Shown here in pieces: positions 31,885-40,406 of a DNA stretch of 64,000 bases (the stretch's first letter is position 1; the number at the start of each line of letters is the position of its first letter). Source of the stretch: Arthrobacter sp. EPSL27 (GTDB lineage Bacteria; Actinomycetota; Actinomycetes; Actinomycetales; Micrococcaceae); assembly GCF_001512305.1 (NCBI RefSeq), contig NZ_LNUT01000005.1:1486932-1550931 (forward strand), written 5' to 3'. The translations under genes and the position numbers were made by a program. The notes under the pieces are model-generated. The model did not search any database. It worked only from the letters and a program-made list of their open reading frames with translations, and was not told where the DNA came from.

Positions 31885-33282
31885 CTAGGCCCCGGAGACG
31901 GGCTCGGCGATTCCTGCGCCGTCCGCGTGCTGCGCGGCCGGCTGCTGCTTGCCATCCTCCAGCCCCCGCGTTTCCCGGTTGGGCAGGGCGAAGGTGCAGA
32001 GCACGCTGAACACGCCGATCCCGGCGAGGAGGAACCCGACGGCGGCGGCGCCGTTCGTTCCGGCCAGCTGCGCGGCGACGAGCGGCACAATGCCGCCGCC
32101 CACGACGCCGGCGAGGTTGTAGCCCATGCCGGCGCCGGTGTAGCGGTAGCGGGTCTCGAACAGCTCCGGCAGCAAGGCGCCGGCCGGGCCGTAGGCGATG
32201 GCAAAGATCACCAGGGTGACAGTGAGCCCCACACCGAAGGCGAAGACCGTGTTGGCGCTGAGGATGGGGAACAGCACCAGGGACCACGGCACGGCGAGGA
32301 TGCACGAGGTGGCGATGACCTTCTTGCGGCCGAAGCGGTCCGAGAGAATGCCGGAGGCCAGGGTGGCTGCGGCCACGAACAGCGAGGCAACGATGCCCGT
32401 GCTGAGCACTTCCACCCGTCCCAGCTTCATGCCGGTGGGGCTCGTGGCGAAGCTGGTGAGGTAGGCCGTGCCCATGTAGAAGAAGGCGAAGAGCAGGGTC
32501 AGGGAGCCGCCGGCGAGGAGGATTTCGCGCGGCTGGCGCTTGATCGACTCAAGGACGGGCAGCCGGGTGGCGGCGGGGGCGGCCTTGGCGGCGTTCTTGA
32601 ACACCGGGGTTTCCTCGATGCTCAGGCGGACCCACAGGCCCACCATCACCAGCACCGCGCTGAGGATGAACGGCACGCGCCAGCCGATGGAGATGAAGGC
32701 TTCCGACTTGTCGCCCAGGGTCAGGTTGGTGATGAGGAACGTGCCGCTGGCGAGGGCGAAGGCCACCGAGGGGCCGATCTGCGGGAAGGACCCGAAGAGT
32801 CCCCGCTTTCCTGTGGGGGCGTATTCCGCCACGAGGAGCGTGGCGCCGGCCCATTCGCCGCCGACGGCGAGGCCCTGGATGAAGCGCAGCACCACCAGGA
32901 GGATCGGGGCTGCGACGCCGATGGTGTTGGCGTCCGGGATGAACCCGATGAGTACGGTGGCGATGCCCATCATGAGCAGCGTGGTGATGAGTGTCTTTTT
33001 CCGGCCCATCCGGTCACCGAAGTGGCCGAAGACGATGGCGCCGACAGGACGGGCAAAGAAGGCGACGGCGAAGGTGCCGAAGGAGGCCACGGTGCCGGCC
33101 GCGGCGCCGAGCGCCGGGAAGAACACCACCGGGAACACCAGGGCGGCGGCGGTGCCGTAGATGAAGAAGTCGTAAAACTCGATGGTGGTGCCGGCGAAGC
33201 TCGCGAAGGCAACCTTGCGCAGGGTCTTACGGCTGGGCGGCGCCTGCACCCCGGCAGGCGCAGCGGGTGGAACTGAGGTCAT
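31885..33282 (-). CDS. MFS transporter, metabolite:H+ symporter (MHS) family
   Basis: A 465-residue permease with 12 predicted helices and AAAGGAGA before its ATG. MHS signatures are ASFAGTTIEFYDFFIYG in helix 1, GAIVFGHFGDRMGRKK after helix 2, IQGLAVGGEWAGATLL in helix 4 and GILSDRFGRKKVI after helix 8. The family imports carboxylic acids, amino acid derivatives and osmolytes with protons. It is closer to the shikimate/proline-type members than the transporter at 17925, but the substrate cannot be fixed. A CRP-like site and a long palindrome lie in its promoter region, so it is likely under both global and specific control. Confidence 0.9.
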   Translation of the reverse strand: MTSVPPAAPAGVQAPPSRKTLRKVAFASFAGTTIEFYDFFIYGTAAALVFPVVFFPALGAAAGTVASFGTFAVAFFARPVGAIVFGHFGDRMGRKKTLITTLLMMGIATVLIGFIPDANTIGVAAPILLVVLRFIQGLAVGGEWAGATLLVAEYAPTGKRGLFGSFPQIGPSVAFALASGTFLITNLTLGDKSEAFISIGWRVPFILSAVLVMVGLWVRLSIEETPVFKNAAKAAPAATRLPVLESIKRQPREILLAGGSLTLLFAFFYMGTAYLTSFATSPTGMKLGRVEVLSTGIVASLFVAAATLASGILSDRFGRKKVIATSCILAVPWSLVLFPILSANTVFAFGVGLTVTLVIFAIAYGPAGALLPELFETRYRYTGAGMGYNLAGVVGGGIVPLVAAQLAGTNGAAAVGFLLAGIGVFSVLCTFALPNRETRGLEDGKQQPAAQHADGAGIAEPVSGA

Positions 33283-33319
33283 GGCAATCTCCTTTGATGT
33301 CAGCCTCGAGACACGGATC

Positions 33320-33335
33320 TGTGACTTGCATCACC
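33320..33335. promoter_or_regulatory. CRP/GlxR-like palindrome
   Basis: TGTGA-N6-TCACC, matching the CRP-family consensus TGTGA-N6-TCACA at 9 of 10 defined positions, 38 bp upstream of the MHS transporter start. Confidence 0.5.
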
Positions 33336-33355
33336 GTAACGAAAAGCATGGATAT

Positions 33356-33383
33356 CCAACTACCTCCGAAAAGAGGTAATTGG
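33356..33383. promoter_or_regulatory. 28-bp inverted repeat, probable operator
   Basis: Arms 33356-33366 (CCAACTACCTC) and 33373-33383 (GAGGTAATTGG) are inverted repeats with one mismatch around CGAAAA. It lies between the divergent MHS transporter and the DUF1761-type gene, about 75 bp from each start, and is followed by no T-tract, so an operator is more likely than a terminator. Confidence 0.55.
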
Positions 33384-33456
33384 CCAAACCGGACCTTCCC
33401 GCGGCCGGTCCCCTAGACTGCGACCTAGAACCAACCCTGCAGCCAAGGAGAACGAC

Positions 33457-33885
33457 GTGATTCCGGAGATCAACATCTGGGCGGTACTGCTGGCCACGCT
33501 GTCCAGCATGGTGGTGGGGTCCGTCTGGTACACGCCAAAGGTGTTCGGCAACTACTGGATGCGCGTCGCCGACGTCTCGCCGAGCGGTGACGCCAGGGAC
33601 GCCGTCCGGCCCATCCTGGTGACCCTGGTGGTCAGCTTCATCAGCGCTGCTGTTCTGGCCGGCGCCGCCGCCATCTCACAGCACTTCTACGGCGGGAACT
33701 TCCTGGCGAACACGCTGGTCACGGCCGTGATCCTCTGGGCCGGGTTCACGGCGGCCCGGTTCATCACGCACGACGCGTTCGAGGGCCGCCCGGCCGGCCT
33801 GACCGCACTGAACTGCGCGCACGAATTCGTCACGTTGACGGTCATGGCCCTCATCATCGGCCTGTTCGGGATCAGCGCAGCCTGA
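33457..33885 (+). CDS. DUF1761-type membrane protein
   Basis: A 142-residue integral membrane protein with AAGGAG before the ATG. Four helices are predicted: WAVLLATLSSMVVGSVWYT, ILVTLVVSFISAAVLAGAA, LVTAVILWAGFTAARFI and FVTLTVMALIIGLFGI. The opening GSVWYTPKVFGNYWM is characteristic of the DUF1761 family, which has no established function. It is divergent from the MHS transporter and ends before a strong bidirectional terminator, so it is transcribed alone. Confidence 0.85.
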   Translation: MIPEINIWAVLLATLSSMVVGSVWYTPKVFGNYWMRVADVSPSGDARDAVRPILVTLVVSFISAAVLAGAAAISQHFYGGNFLANTLVTAVILWAGFTAARFITHDAFEGRPAGLTALNCAHEFVTLTVMALIIGLFGISAA

Positions 33886-33950
33886 CCGCGCGGCCCACCG
33901 CACCGAAATCCCCGCGCTGCACTCCCGCGCTGCGGGTAGTGCCCTGCGAC

Positions 33951-34001
33951 GCGCAAAAGCCCTGGCGCTACCGGTCTACGGCAGCGCCAGGGCTTTTGCG
34001 C
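33951..34001. terminator. Bidirectional terminator
   Basis: A perfect 19-bp stem, 33951-33969 with 33983-34001, around a 13-nt loop. The arms carry AAAAG on the left and CTTTT on the right, giving a T-run on each strand. It lies between the stops of the convergent DUF1761-type gene and the valine operon. Confidence 0.85.
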
Positions 34002-34060
34002 ATCGCGGAGCGTTTCCCGCAGCGCCAGGTCCCGCAGCGCCGTACGGTCCGCTCCCCTGC

Positions 34061-34840
34061 TTAACGGTGGGTGAAGTCCGGCTGGCGCTTCTCGGCGAAG
34101 GCCGCCATGCCCTCTTTCTGGTCCGCGGTGGCGAACAGGGAATGGAATACCCGCCGTTCAAACAGCACACCCTGGGCCAGCCCGGTCTCGAAGGCTGCGT
34201 TGACCGCCTCCTTGGCCACCATGGCCACCGGTTTGGACTTGGACGCGATGACCTCGGCTGCTTTGAGGGCCTCCTCGACGACGTCCGCGGCCGGCACCAC
34301 CCGGGACACGAGGCCGGCGCGTTCGGCCTCCGCGGCGTCCATCATGCGTCCGGTCAGGATCATGTCCATCGCCTTGGATTTTCCGACCGCGCGGGTGAGG
34401 CGCTGCGAGCCGCCCATCCCCGGCAGCACGCCAAGGTTGATTTCGGGCTGGCCGAACTTGGCGTTGTCCCCGGCAATGATGAAGTCACACATCATGGCGA
34501 GCTCGCAGCCGCCGCCGAGCGCGAACCCGGACACGGCCGCGACCACCGGGATCCGCAGCCGGGTGAAGTCCTCCCAGCCGCGGAACCAGTCGGCCGCGTA
34601 CATGTCCATGTAGTCCTTGGCCTGCATCTCCTTGATGTCCGCGCCGGCCGCGAAGGCCTTGGCGGAGCCGGTCAGCACCACGGCCCCCACCTCCGGGTCG
34701 GCGTCCATGGCGGACACGGCCGCCACCACCTCGTCCATGGTGGCCTTGTTGAGGGCGTTCAGCGCCTGGGGCCGGTTGAGCGTCACGAGGCCCACCCGGC
34801 CGCGCCGCTCCACGAGAATGTTGGTGTACTGCTCCGTCAT
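34061..34840 (-). CDS. Enoyl-CoA hydratase
   Basis: A 259-residue crotonase. The oxyanion hole is formed by AKAFAAGADIKEM and FALGGGCELAMMCD. The two catalytic glutamates are both present: Glu in CELAMMCDF-type position and in the region PEINLGVLPGMGGSQRLTRAVG. It hydrates 2-enoyl-CoA to 3-hydroxyacyl-CoA. As the last gene of the mmsA operon (60 nt after mmsB) it should hydrate methacrylyl-CoA to 3-hydroxyisobutyryl-CoA, the substrate of the hydrolase two genes upstream. The assignment to methacrylyl-CoA rests on context. Confidence 0.93.
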   Translation of the reverse strand: MTEQYTNILVERRGRVGLVTLNRPQALNALNKATMDEVVAAVSAMDADPEVGAVVLTGSAKAFAAGADIKEMQAKDYMDMYAADWFRGWEDFTRLRIPVVAAVSGFALGGGCELAMMCDFIIAGDNAKFGQPEINLGVLPGMGGSQRLTRAVGKSKAMDMILTGRMMDAAEAERAGLVSRVVPAADVVEEALKAAEVIASKSKPVAMVAKEAVNAAFETGLAQGVLFERRVFHSLFATADQKEGMAAFAEKRQPDFTHR

Positions 34841-34900
34841 GCCTGTCCCCTCAGCTGCTGTTTGAAAGTGTTTGCTGCCCGGACATGGTGCCCGGTACGG

Positions 34901-35851
34901 TCAGTGCCCGGATTTGTCCCGGATGTCCGTGATGATGCCGGAGAAGTCCCGGCCGGCCCCGCCCTCCGCGGCAAACGTATCGTAGATTTCGGACGCCAGC
35001 GGCCCCAGCCGTGCGGCGACGCCGGTGCTTTCCAGCGCGTTCAGCGCCAGTTTGAGGTCCTTGGCCATGAGCGCTCCCGCGAAGCCGGGCTGGTAGTCGC
35101 GGTTGGCGGGGCTGGTGGGGACCGGCCCCGGAACGGGGCAGTTGGTGGTCAGCGCCCAGCACTGGCCGGACGCCGCAGATGCGACGTCGAACAGGGCCTG
35201 GTGCGTGAGTCCCAGCTTCTCCCCGAGCACAAACGCCTCGCTGACGGCAATCATGGAGACGCCGAGGATCATGTTGTTGCAGATCTTCGCGGCCTGCCCG
35301 GCACCGTGCCCGCCGCAGTGCACCACCCGCTTGCCCATGATTTCCAGCAGGGGCCGGACCGCCTCGAAGTCCTCCGGAAGCGCCCCCACCATAAACGTCA
35401 GGGTGCCCGCTTCGGCCCCCACCACGCCGCCGGACACCGGGGCGTCGACGGCCCGGTGGCCGGCTGCCACGGCGAGTTCGGCGGCTTCCCGGGCCTCGTC
35501 CACGTTGATGGTGGAGCAGTCCAGGAAGAGGGTGCCCGGCGGTGCGGCCTCGAGCAGGCCTGGCCCGCCGGCCGTGCCGCGGTAGGCGTCCAGCAGGTGC
35601 TTTCCGCTGGGCAGCATGGTCAGGACGACGGCGGCCCCGGCTACTGCCTCGGCGGCCGTGTCCGCTGTGGCGATGCCGTGCGCCCGGGCTGTCTCCAGCG
35701 CGGCCGGCACCACATCGAATCCGGTCAGCGTGTGGCCGGCCTTGACCAGGTTGGCCGCCATCGGTCCGCCCATGTGGCCGAGGCCCAGGAACGCGATGGT
35801 GCCGGCCGGCTCCCCGGACTGGCCCTGTTCAGGGGTGGTGGTCTCAGACAT
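34901..35851 (-). CDS. mmsB: 3-hydroxyisobutyrate dehydrogenase
   Basis: A 316-residue beta-hydroxyacid dehydrogenase. The NAD-binding loop is AFLGLGHMGGPMAANLVKAGH, the substrate motif DAPVSGGVVGAEAGTLTFMVGG-like residues lie at about 130-150, and the catalytic lysine is in GHGAGQAAKICNNMILG. It oxidises 3-hydroxyisobutyrate to methylmalonate semialdehyde, which MmsA then uses. Its ATG overlaps the hydrolase stop by 8 nt, so the pair is translationally coupled. The N-terminal 15 residues are polar and variable. Confidence 0.93.
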   Translation of the reverse strand: MSETTTPEQGQSGEPAGTIAFLGLGHMGGPMAANLVKAGHTLTGFDVVPAALETARAHGIATADTAAEAVAGAAVVLTMLPSGKHLLDAYRGTAGGPGLLEAAPPGTLFLDCSTINVDEAREAAELAVAAGHRAVDAPVSGGVVGAEAGTLTFMVGALPEDFEAVRPLLEIMGKRVVHCGGHGAGQAAKICNNMILGVSMIAVSEAFVLGEKLGLTHQALFDVASAASGQCWALTTNCPVPGPVPTSPANRDYQPGFAGALMAKDLKLALNALESTGVAARLGPLASEIYDTFAAEGGAGRDFSGIITDIRDKSGH

Positions 35852-36917
35852 TGTCCCGCTCCTTTGCCAGCTTCAGTTCCCGGTCGCCCAGCGGCGCAAA
35901 ATAGGAGTCGACGTCGTCCGCGCTGACCTCCGCCAGGGTGGCCGGCTGCCAGTGCGGCTCGCGGTCCTTGTCCACCACCTGCGCGCGGATGCCCTCGCGG
36001 AAATCCGGCCCGGCCAGGAACCGCAGCCCCACCCGGTATTCCTGCTCCAAGGCTTCCTCAAGGCTCAGCCCCCGGACCCGGCGCAGCGATGCCAGCGCCA
36101 CCTTCACGGCGGTGGGCGACTTGGCCTCGATCGTGCCGGCGGTCTCGGCGGCTTCCCCGCCAAAGTCCCGCAGCCGGCGGACGATCTCCTCGGCGTCGTC
36201 GCAGGAATAGCAGGCGTCGATCCATTCCTGCTGGGCAGCCAGCGCCGAGCGCGGGGGCTCCCCGAGAAAGCGTGCGACGGCGGTGTCCGGCGCCTCGGTC
36301 TCCAGCGCCGCCGCCAGGTCCGCGAGGTCCGCGGACGGCACGAAGTGGTCCGCCAGTCCAAGGAACAGGGCGTCGGAGCCGCTCAGGTGCGCTCCCGTGA
36401 GGGCCGCATGGGTGCCCGTCTCCCCCGGCGAGCGGGAGAGCAGCAGGGTTCCGCCGACGTCGGGCACAAACCCGATGGTGGTCTCCGGCATGCCCATCCG
36501 GGTGCGTTCCGTGACGATCCGGACCGAGCCGTGCGCGGAGATCCCCACCCCGCCGCCCAGGACCAGCCCGTCCATGAACGCGATGTACGGCTTGGGGTAC
36601 TCGGAAATCAGCAGGTTCAGCTGGTACTCCTCCGCCCAGAAGTCGGCCGTCGCGTCGCCGCCGTCGATCATGTCGCGGTAGATGGCCACGATGTCGCCGC
36701 CGGCGCACAGCCCCCGGTCGCCGGCGCCGCGGACCAGGACCGCCGCGACGTCGTCGTCGTCCGCCCACAGGGTGAGCTGTTCCAGCATGGCGGCGGCCAT
36801 GCCGGCGGTGAGCGCGTTGACGGCCCGGGGCCGGTTCAGCGTGACGACGCCGAGCCGGCCGCGCCGTTCAAAGAGCACTTCCGCGGGATCGGAGTCCGCG
36901 GAGTGTTTGCCCGTCAT
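35844..36917 (-). CDS. 3-hydroxyisobutyryl-CoA hydrolase
   Basis: A 357-residue crotonase-superfamily hydrolase, longer than the hydratase. The frame is open further upstream within mmsA, but the real start is the ATG at 36917, one base overlapping the mmsA stop. VLVRGAGDRGLCAGGDIVAIYRDM and PYIAFMDGLVLGGGVGISAHGSVRI form the oxyanion hole; MPETTIGFVPDVGGTLLLSR follows, with the HIBCH-type glutamate and aspartate. It releases 3-hydroxyisobutyrate from its CoA ester so that methacrylyl-CoA, which is toxic, does not build up. Its place between mmsA and mmsB supports this role. Confidence 0.93.
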   Translation of the reverse strand: MTGKHSADSDPAEVLFERRGRLGVVTLNRPRAVNALTAGMAAAMLEQLTLWADDDDVAAVLVRGAGDRGLCAGGDIVAIYRDMIDGGDATADFWAEEYQLNLLISEYPKPYIAFMDGLVLGGGVGISAHGSVRIVTERTRMGMPETTIGFVPDVGGTLLLSRSPGETGTHAALTGAHLSGSDALFLGLADHFVPSADLADLAAALETEAPDTAVARFLGEPPRSALAAQQEWIDACYSCDDAEEIVRRLRDFGGEAAETAGTIEAKSPTAVKVALASLRRVRGLSLEEALEQEYRVGLRFLAGPDFREGIRAQVVDKDREPHWQPATLAEVSADDVDSYFAPLGDRELKLAKERDNV

Positions 36918-38416
36918 CAGCTGCCTTCCGGCATGACGAAGCTGGCACCGGTGCGGATGCCGGACGGCCAGCGGGTGGTGACCGTTTTGGTCTTGGTGTA
37001 GAAGCGGAAGGCGTCCGCGCCGTGCTGGTTGAGGTCGCCGAAGCCGGAGGCTTTCCAGCCGCCGAACGTGTAGTACGCGATCGGGACGGGGATGGGGACG
37101 TTGATGCCCACCATGCCCACCTGGACCCGGCTGGCGAAATCGCGGGCGGAGTCGCCGTCGCGGGTGAAGATGGCCACGCCGTTGCCGAACTCGTGTTCGC
37201 TGCACAGGCGCAGCGCCTCGTCGTAGTCCTCGGCGCGGAGGACGCTCAGGACCGGGCCGAAGATCTCCTCCTTGTAGATGGTCATGTCCTTGGTGACGTT
37301 GTCGAAGAGCGTGGGCCCGACCCAGAAGCCGCCCTCGTAGCCGTCGACCTTGAGGCCGCGGCCGTCAGCCAGCAAGGTGGCGCCCTGGTCGACGCCGGCC
37401 TGGATGTAGCCTTCGATCCGTTCCTTGGCGGACGCGGCCACCACCGGGCCGAAGTCCGAGTCCTTGGCGAGGCTGTGGCCGACCTTGAGGTCCGCGATCC
37501 GTTCCTGCAGCTTTGCGACCAGGGCGTCGCCGGTGGCCTTGCCGACCGGGACGGCCACGGAGATCGCCATGCAGCGTTCGCCGGCGGAGCCGAAGCCGGC
37601 CCCCATGAGGGCGTCTGCGGCCATGTCCAGGTCCGCGTCCGGCATGATCACCATGTGGTTCTTGGCGCCGCCGAAGCACTGGGCGCGCTTGCCGTGGGCG
37701 GCGGCCGTGGCGTAGATGTACTGCGCGATCGGGGTGGAGCCGACGAAGCCGACGGCTTGGACGCGGGGGTCCTCCAGGAGCGCGTCCACGGCTTCCTTGT
37801 CGCCGTTGACCACGTTGAAGACGCCGGCAGGCAGGCCGGCCTCGGTGAACAGTTCGGCGAGCCGCAACGGTACAGAGGGGTCGCGTTCGGACGGCTTGAG
37901 GACGAAGGAGTTGCCCGCGGCGAGCGCCGGGCCGGACTTCCACAGCGGGATCATCGCGGGGAAGTTGAACGGGGTGATGCCGGCGACGACGCCGAGCGGC
38001 TGGCGCAGCGAGTGGACGTCGATGCCGGTTCCGGCACTGTCCGAGAACTCGCCCTTGAGCAGGTGCGGGGCGCCGGCGGCGAATTCGACCACCTCGATGC
38101 CGCGCTGGATGTCGCCCTTCGCGTCGAGGAAGGTCTTGCCGTGCTCGGAGGACAGCAGGGTGGCGAGCTCGTCCAGGTTCTGGTTGACCAGGTCGACGAA
38201 CTTGAGCAGGATGCGGCCGCGGCGCTGCGGATTCATGGCGGCCCATTCGAGCTGGCCCTTTTCAGCGTTGGAGACCACGTTGCGGACTTCCTCGGCGCTG
38301 GCCAGCGGCACCCGGGCCTGGACCTCGCCGGTGCAGGGATCGTAGACATCGCTGAAGCGCCCGGAGGTGCCTTCAACATGCTGCCCGTCAATGTAGTGGG
38401 ATAGCTCGCGAACCAT
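36917..38416 (-). CDS. mmsA: CoA-acylating methylmalonate-semialdehyde dehydrogenase
   Basis: A 499-residue aldehyde dehydrogenase of the MmsA type. GVVAGITPFNFPAMIPLWK and VNGDKEAVDALLEDPRVQAVGFVGSTPIAQYIY are the NAD-binding parts; CFGGAKNHMVIMPDADLDMAADALMG precedes the catalytic cysteine in GSAGERCMAISVAV. It converts methylmalonate semialdehyde, NAD and CoA to propionyl-CoA and CO2, the last step of valine degradation. It is the first gene of a four-gene operon with the hydrolase, mmsB and the hydratase. The promoter gap carries a CRP-like site at 38468-38483 and a promoter box at 38495-38511. Confidence 0.95.
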   Translation of the reverse strand: MVRELSHYIDGQHVEGTSGRFSDVYDPCTGEVQARVPLASAEEVRNVVSNAEKGQLEWAAMNPQRRGRILLKFVDLVNQNLDELATLLSSEHGKTFLDAKGDIQRGIEVVEFAAGAPHLLKGEFSDSAGTGIDVHSLRQPLGVVAGITPFNFPAMIPLWKSGPALAAGNSFVLKPSERDPSVPLRLAELFTEAGLPAGVFNVVNGDKEAVDALLEDPRVQAVGFVGSTPIAQYIYATAAAHGKRAQCFGGAKNHMVIMPDADLDMAADALMGAGFGSAGERCMAISVAVPVGKATGDALVAKLQERIADLKVGHSLAKDSDFGPVVAASAKERIEGYIQAGVDQGATLLADGRGLKVDGYEGGFWVGPTLFDNVTKDMTIYKEEIFGPVLSVLRAEDYDEALRLCSEHEFGNGVAIFTRDGDSARDFASRVQVGMVGINVPIPVPIAYYTFGGWKASGFGDLNQHGADAFRFYTKTKTVTTRWPSGIRTGASFVMPEGS

Positions 38417-38467
38417 GGGGGAATGCTCCTTTGCACCGTGTGATTGCCGTGTGGCGGCCGGGCCGCC

Positions 38468-38483
38468 TGTGACTCACGTCATC
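38468..38483. promoter_or_regulatory. CRP/GlxR-like palindrome
   Basis: TGTGA-N6-TCATC, 8 of 10 consensus positions, about 52 bp upstream of the mmsA start. On the minus strand it lies just downstream of the shared promoter box. Confidence 0.4.
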
Positions 38484-38494
38484 TTCCGTTCCTG

Positions 38495-38511
38495 AATATA
38501 CTCGGACTTCC
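38495..38511 (-). promoter_or_regulatory. Promoter box shared with the acyl-CoA synthetase gene
   Basis: Minus-strand GGAAGTCCGAGTATATT, differing at two positions from 28474-28490. AGTATATT can serve as the -10 of the mmsA operon; the start codon is about 79 bp further. Confidence 0.5.
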
Positions 38512-38566
38512 TACTAAATTCCAGAGGTGGCGGCGGCGCGCAGCGTCGCCGGGAAGCCAAGTTCGG

Positions 38567-38572
38567 TAAGTT
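38567..38572 (+). promoter_or_regulatory. -10 box of a leaderless promoter
   Basis: TAAGTT, 7 nt before the GTG at 38580 of the exonuclease III gene, with no ribosome site between. Confidence 0.5.
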
Positions 38573-38579
38573 AGGGACT

Positions 38580-39386
38580 GTGAAGATAGCTACCTGGAAT
38601 GTGAACTCGCTCCGTGCCCGTGCCGACCGCGTGGAAGCCTGGCTTCAGCGCACCGACTGCGATGTCCTGGCCATCCAGGAAACCAAGTGCAAGGACGAGA
38701 ACTTCCCCTGGGAGCTCTTCGAGAACATGGGCTACGAAGTGGCGCACTTCGGCCTGTCCCAGTGGAACGGCGTGGCGATCGCCTCCCGGGTGGGGCTCGA
38801 CGACGTCGAACGCACCTTCCTGGACCAGCCCGTCTTCGGCAAGAACGGCAAGGACGCCGTGCAGGAGGCCCGCGCAATCGGCGCCACGTGCGGCGGCGTC
38901 AGGGTCTGGAGCCTCTATGTCCCCAACGGCCGGGCCCTCGACGATGAGCATATGCCGTACAAGATCAGCTGGCTGGACACGCTGCGGACGCACGCCGAGA
39001 GCTGGATTAAGGACGACCCGCAGGCGCAGGTCGCCCTGATGGGCGACTGGAACATCGCCCCGCAGGACGACGACGTCTGGGACATCGACTACTTCCGGGC
39101 CAATGCCCTCACCCACGTCAGCGAACCCGAGCGGGAAGCCTTCCACGCGTTCGAGAAAGCCGGCTTCCAGGACGTGGTCCGCCCGCACACCCCGGGCCCC
39201 GGCGTCTACACCTACTGGGACTACACGCAGCTGCGCTTCCCCAAAAAGGAGGGGATGCGGATCGACTTCATCCTCGCCTCCCCCGCCCTGGCCGCCCGGG
39301 TCACCGGTGCGTCGATCGACCGCGAGGAACGCAAGGGCAAGGGCGCCTCGGACCACGCCCCGGTCATCGCAGAGCTGAGTGACTGA
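38580..39386 (+). CDS. xth: Exodeoxyribonuclease III
   Basis: A 268-residue exonuclease III/AP endonuclease of the EEP superfamily, starting at a leaderless GTG. Motifs in order are KIATWNVNSLRAR, DVLAIQETKCKDENFP (the metal-binding glutamate), YVPNGRALDD, LMGDWNIAPQDDDVWD (catalytic aspartate and asparagine) and RIDFILASPAL with SDHAPVIAEL (the final aspartate-histidine pair). It degrades one strand of duplex DNA from the 3' end and cuts at abasic sites in base-excision repair. All active-site residues are present and the length is normal. Confidence 0.95.
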   Translation: MKIATWNVNSLRARADRVEAWLQRTDCDVLAIQETKCKDENFPWELFENMGYEVAHFGLSQWNGVAIASRVGLDDVERTFLDQPVFGKNGKDAVQEARAIGATCGGVRVWSLYVPNGRALDDEHMPYKISWLDTLRTHAESWIKDDPQAQVALMGDWNIAPQDDDVWDIDYFRANALTHVSEPEREAFHAFEKAGFQDVVRPHTPGPGVYTYWDYTQLRFPKKEGMRIDFILASPALAARVTGASIDREERKGKGASDHAPVIAELSD

Positions 39387-39414
39387 TGAGAGCCCAGGGA
39401 AGCGACGGAACGCC

Positions 39415-40383
39415 ATGACGGGAAACCTCTACCGCGGACAGGCCGGGCTGCCGTTCTCCTCCGCCCTCCGGATCTACGAACCCCTGGCGGCGTTCCCGGA
39501 GGACCAGCAGCCGGGCCTGCGGGCCGCGGGCGCCCGGAGTGTTTCCCGTGCCGCCGTCGAAAACGCCGAGCTCCTGGCGTCCCTGGGCCGCATCACCCGC
39601 CCGGGCGGGGATCCGTTCCCCACCGGGGCAACCGACCTGGTGCGCGTCGTTGTGGCGCCGCACCCGGCTGCTCCGGCGGCCGACGGCGGCACTTCCTCAC
39701 CTTCGCCATCCGCTTCCCCCTCGCCCGGCCCCTCCCCCGACGGCGGCGCCTCCGGCGGCGCTTCCGTGCCCCTGGCAGGACCGCCGGACAACCTGCTGTA
39801 CTGCCCCAGCCAGCTGGTGCTCCGGGCCGGGCTGGCCGCCAACGCCCTGATGGAGGGCATCCACGGGCCCCTGGCGCAGCTGCTGATTCCGGAGGAACAG
39901 CGCGACAAGCACCAGGAACGCATCGACGAGGTGCGGGCGCATGCCGGGCTGGGCCGCGTGCACACCCGGGCGTCCACCTGGGGCATCCCGTTCAGCTGGT
40001 TCTGCCTGTTCCAGGAAGCGGACCCCACGGACGTGGTGGAAGCCGACGGCCACATCGTCACCGTGCGGATCCGCGCAAGAATCGGCGACGCCCTGGAACG
40101 GGTCCGCTACGCGGTGGCCCACCTGGCCCTCGCCGCGCCGGACCTGGACATGCTGGAGGACCTGACGCAGCTCACCGAATGGCTGGAGCTCTTCCACCCG
40201 GATTCGGTGGTGGAACTGGACTACGGCGCTGTGGCGGACAAGGTCTACCCGGACGATTCGCCCATGGACGTGCGGCTGGGCATTGAGTGCCTGGCCGAAG
40301 GCGACATGACGGGCGCGGCCGCCGCGTACCGCCGGCTGGCATCGCGCTGGATCCCCATCCGGCAACTGGCCCGCGCGTCCTGA
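39415..40383 (+). CDS. Conserved hypothetical protein, unknown function
   Basis: About 322 residues that I cannot place in a family. I choose the ATG at 39415 (TGNLYRGQAGLPFSSALRIYEPLAAF) because a well-formed globular segment starts there; an in-frame GTG at 39379 that overlaps xth is the alternative. Residues about 90-125 are a low-complexity linker rich in Ser, Pro, Gly and Ala. The C-terminal half (from LLYCPSQLVLRAGLAANALMEG) is well ordered, with FSWFCLFQEAD and DDSPMDVRLGIECLAEGDMTGAAAAYRRLASRW, the latter helical and reminiscent of a repeat helix pair. No signal peptide is seen. It follows xth by 28 nt, so the two may share a transcript. Confidence 0.75.
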   Translation: MTGNLYRGQAGLPFSSALRIYEPLAAFPEDQQPGLRAAGARSVSRAAVENAELLASLGRITRPGGDPFPTGATDLVRVVVAPHPAAPAADGGTSSPSPSASPSPGPSPDGGASGGASVPLAGPPDNLLYCPSQLVLRAGLAANALMEGIHGPLAQLLIPEEQRDKHQERIDEVRAHAGLGRVHTRASTWGIPFSWFCLFQEADPTDVVEADGHIVTVRIRARIGDALERVRYAVAHLALAAPDLDMLEDLTQLTEWLELFHPDSVVELDYGAVADKVYPDDSPMDVRLGIECLAEGDMTGAAAAYRRLASRWIPIRQLARAS

Positions 40384-40406
40384 CTCTGGGACGCCTAGAC
40401 GGAGCG

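Noticed and set aside
31870..33276. 468-codon plus-strand frame opposite the MHS transporter
   Set aside because: It is Gly, Glu and His rich without motifs and has no ribosome site; the opposite strand codes for a complete permease.
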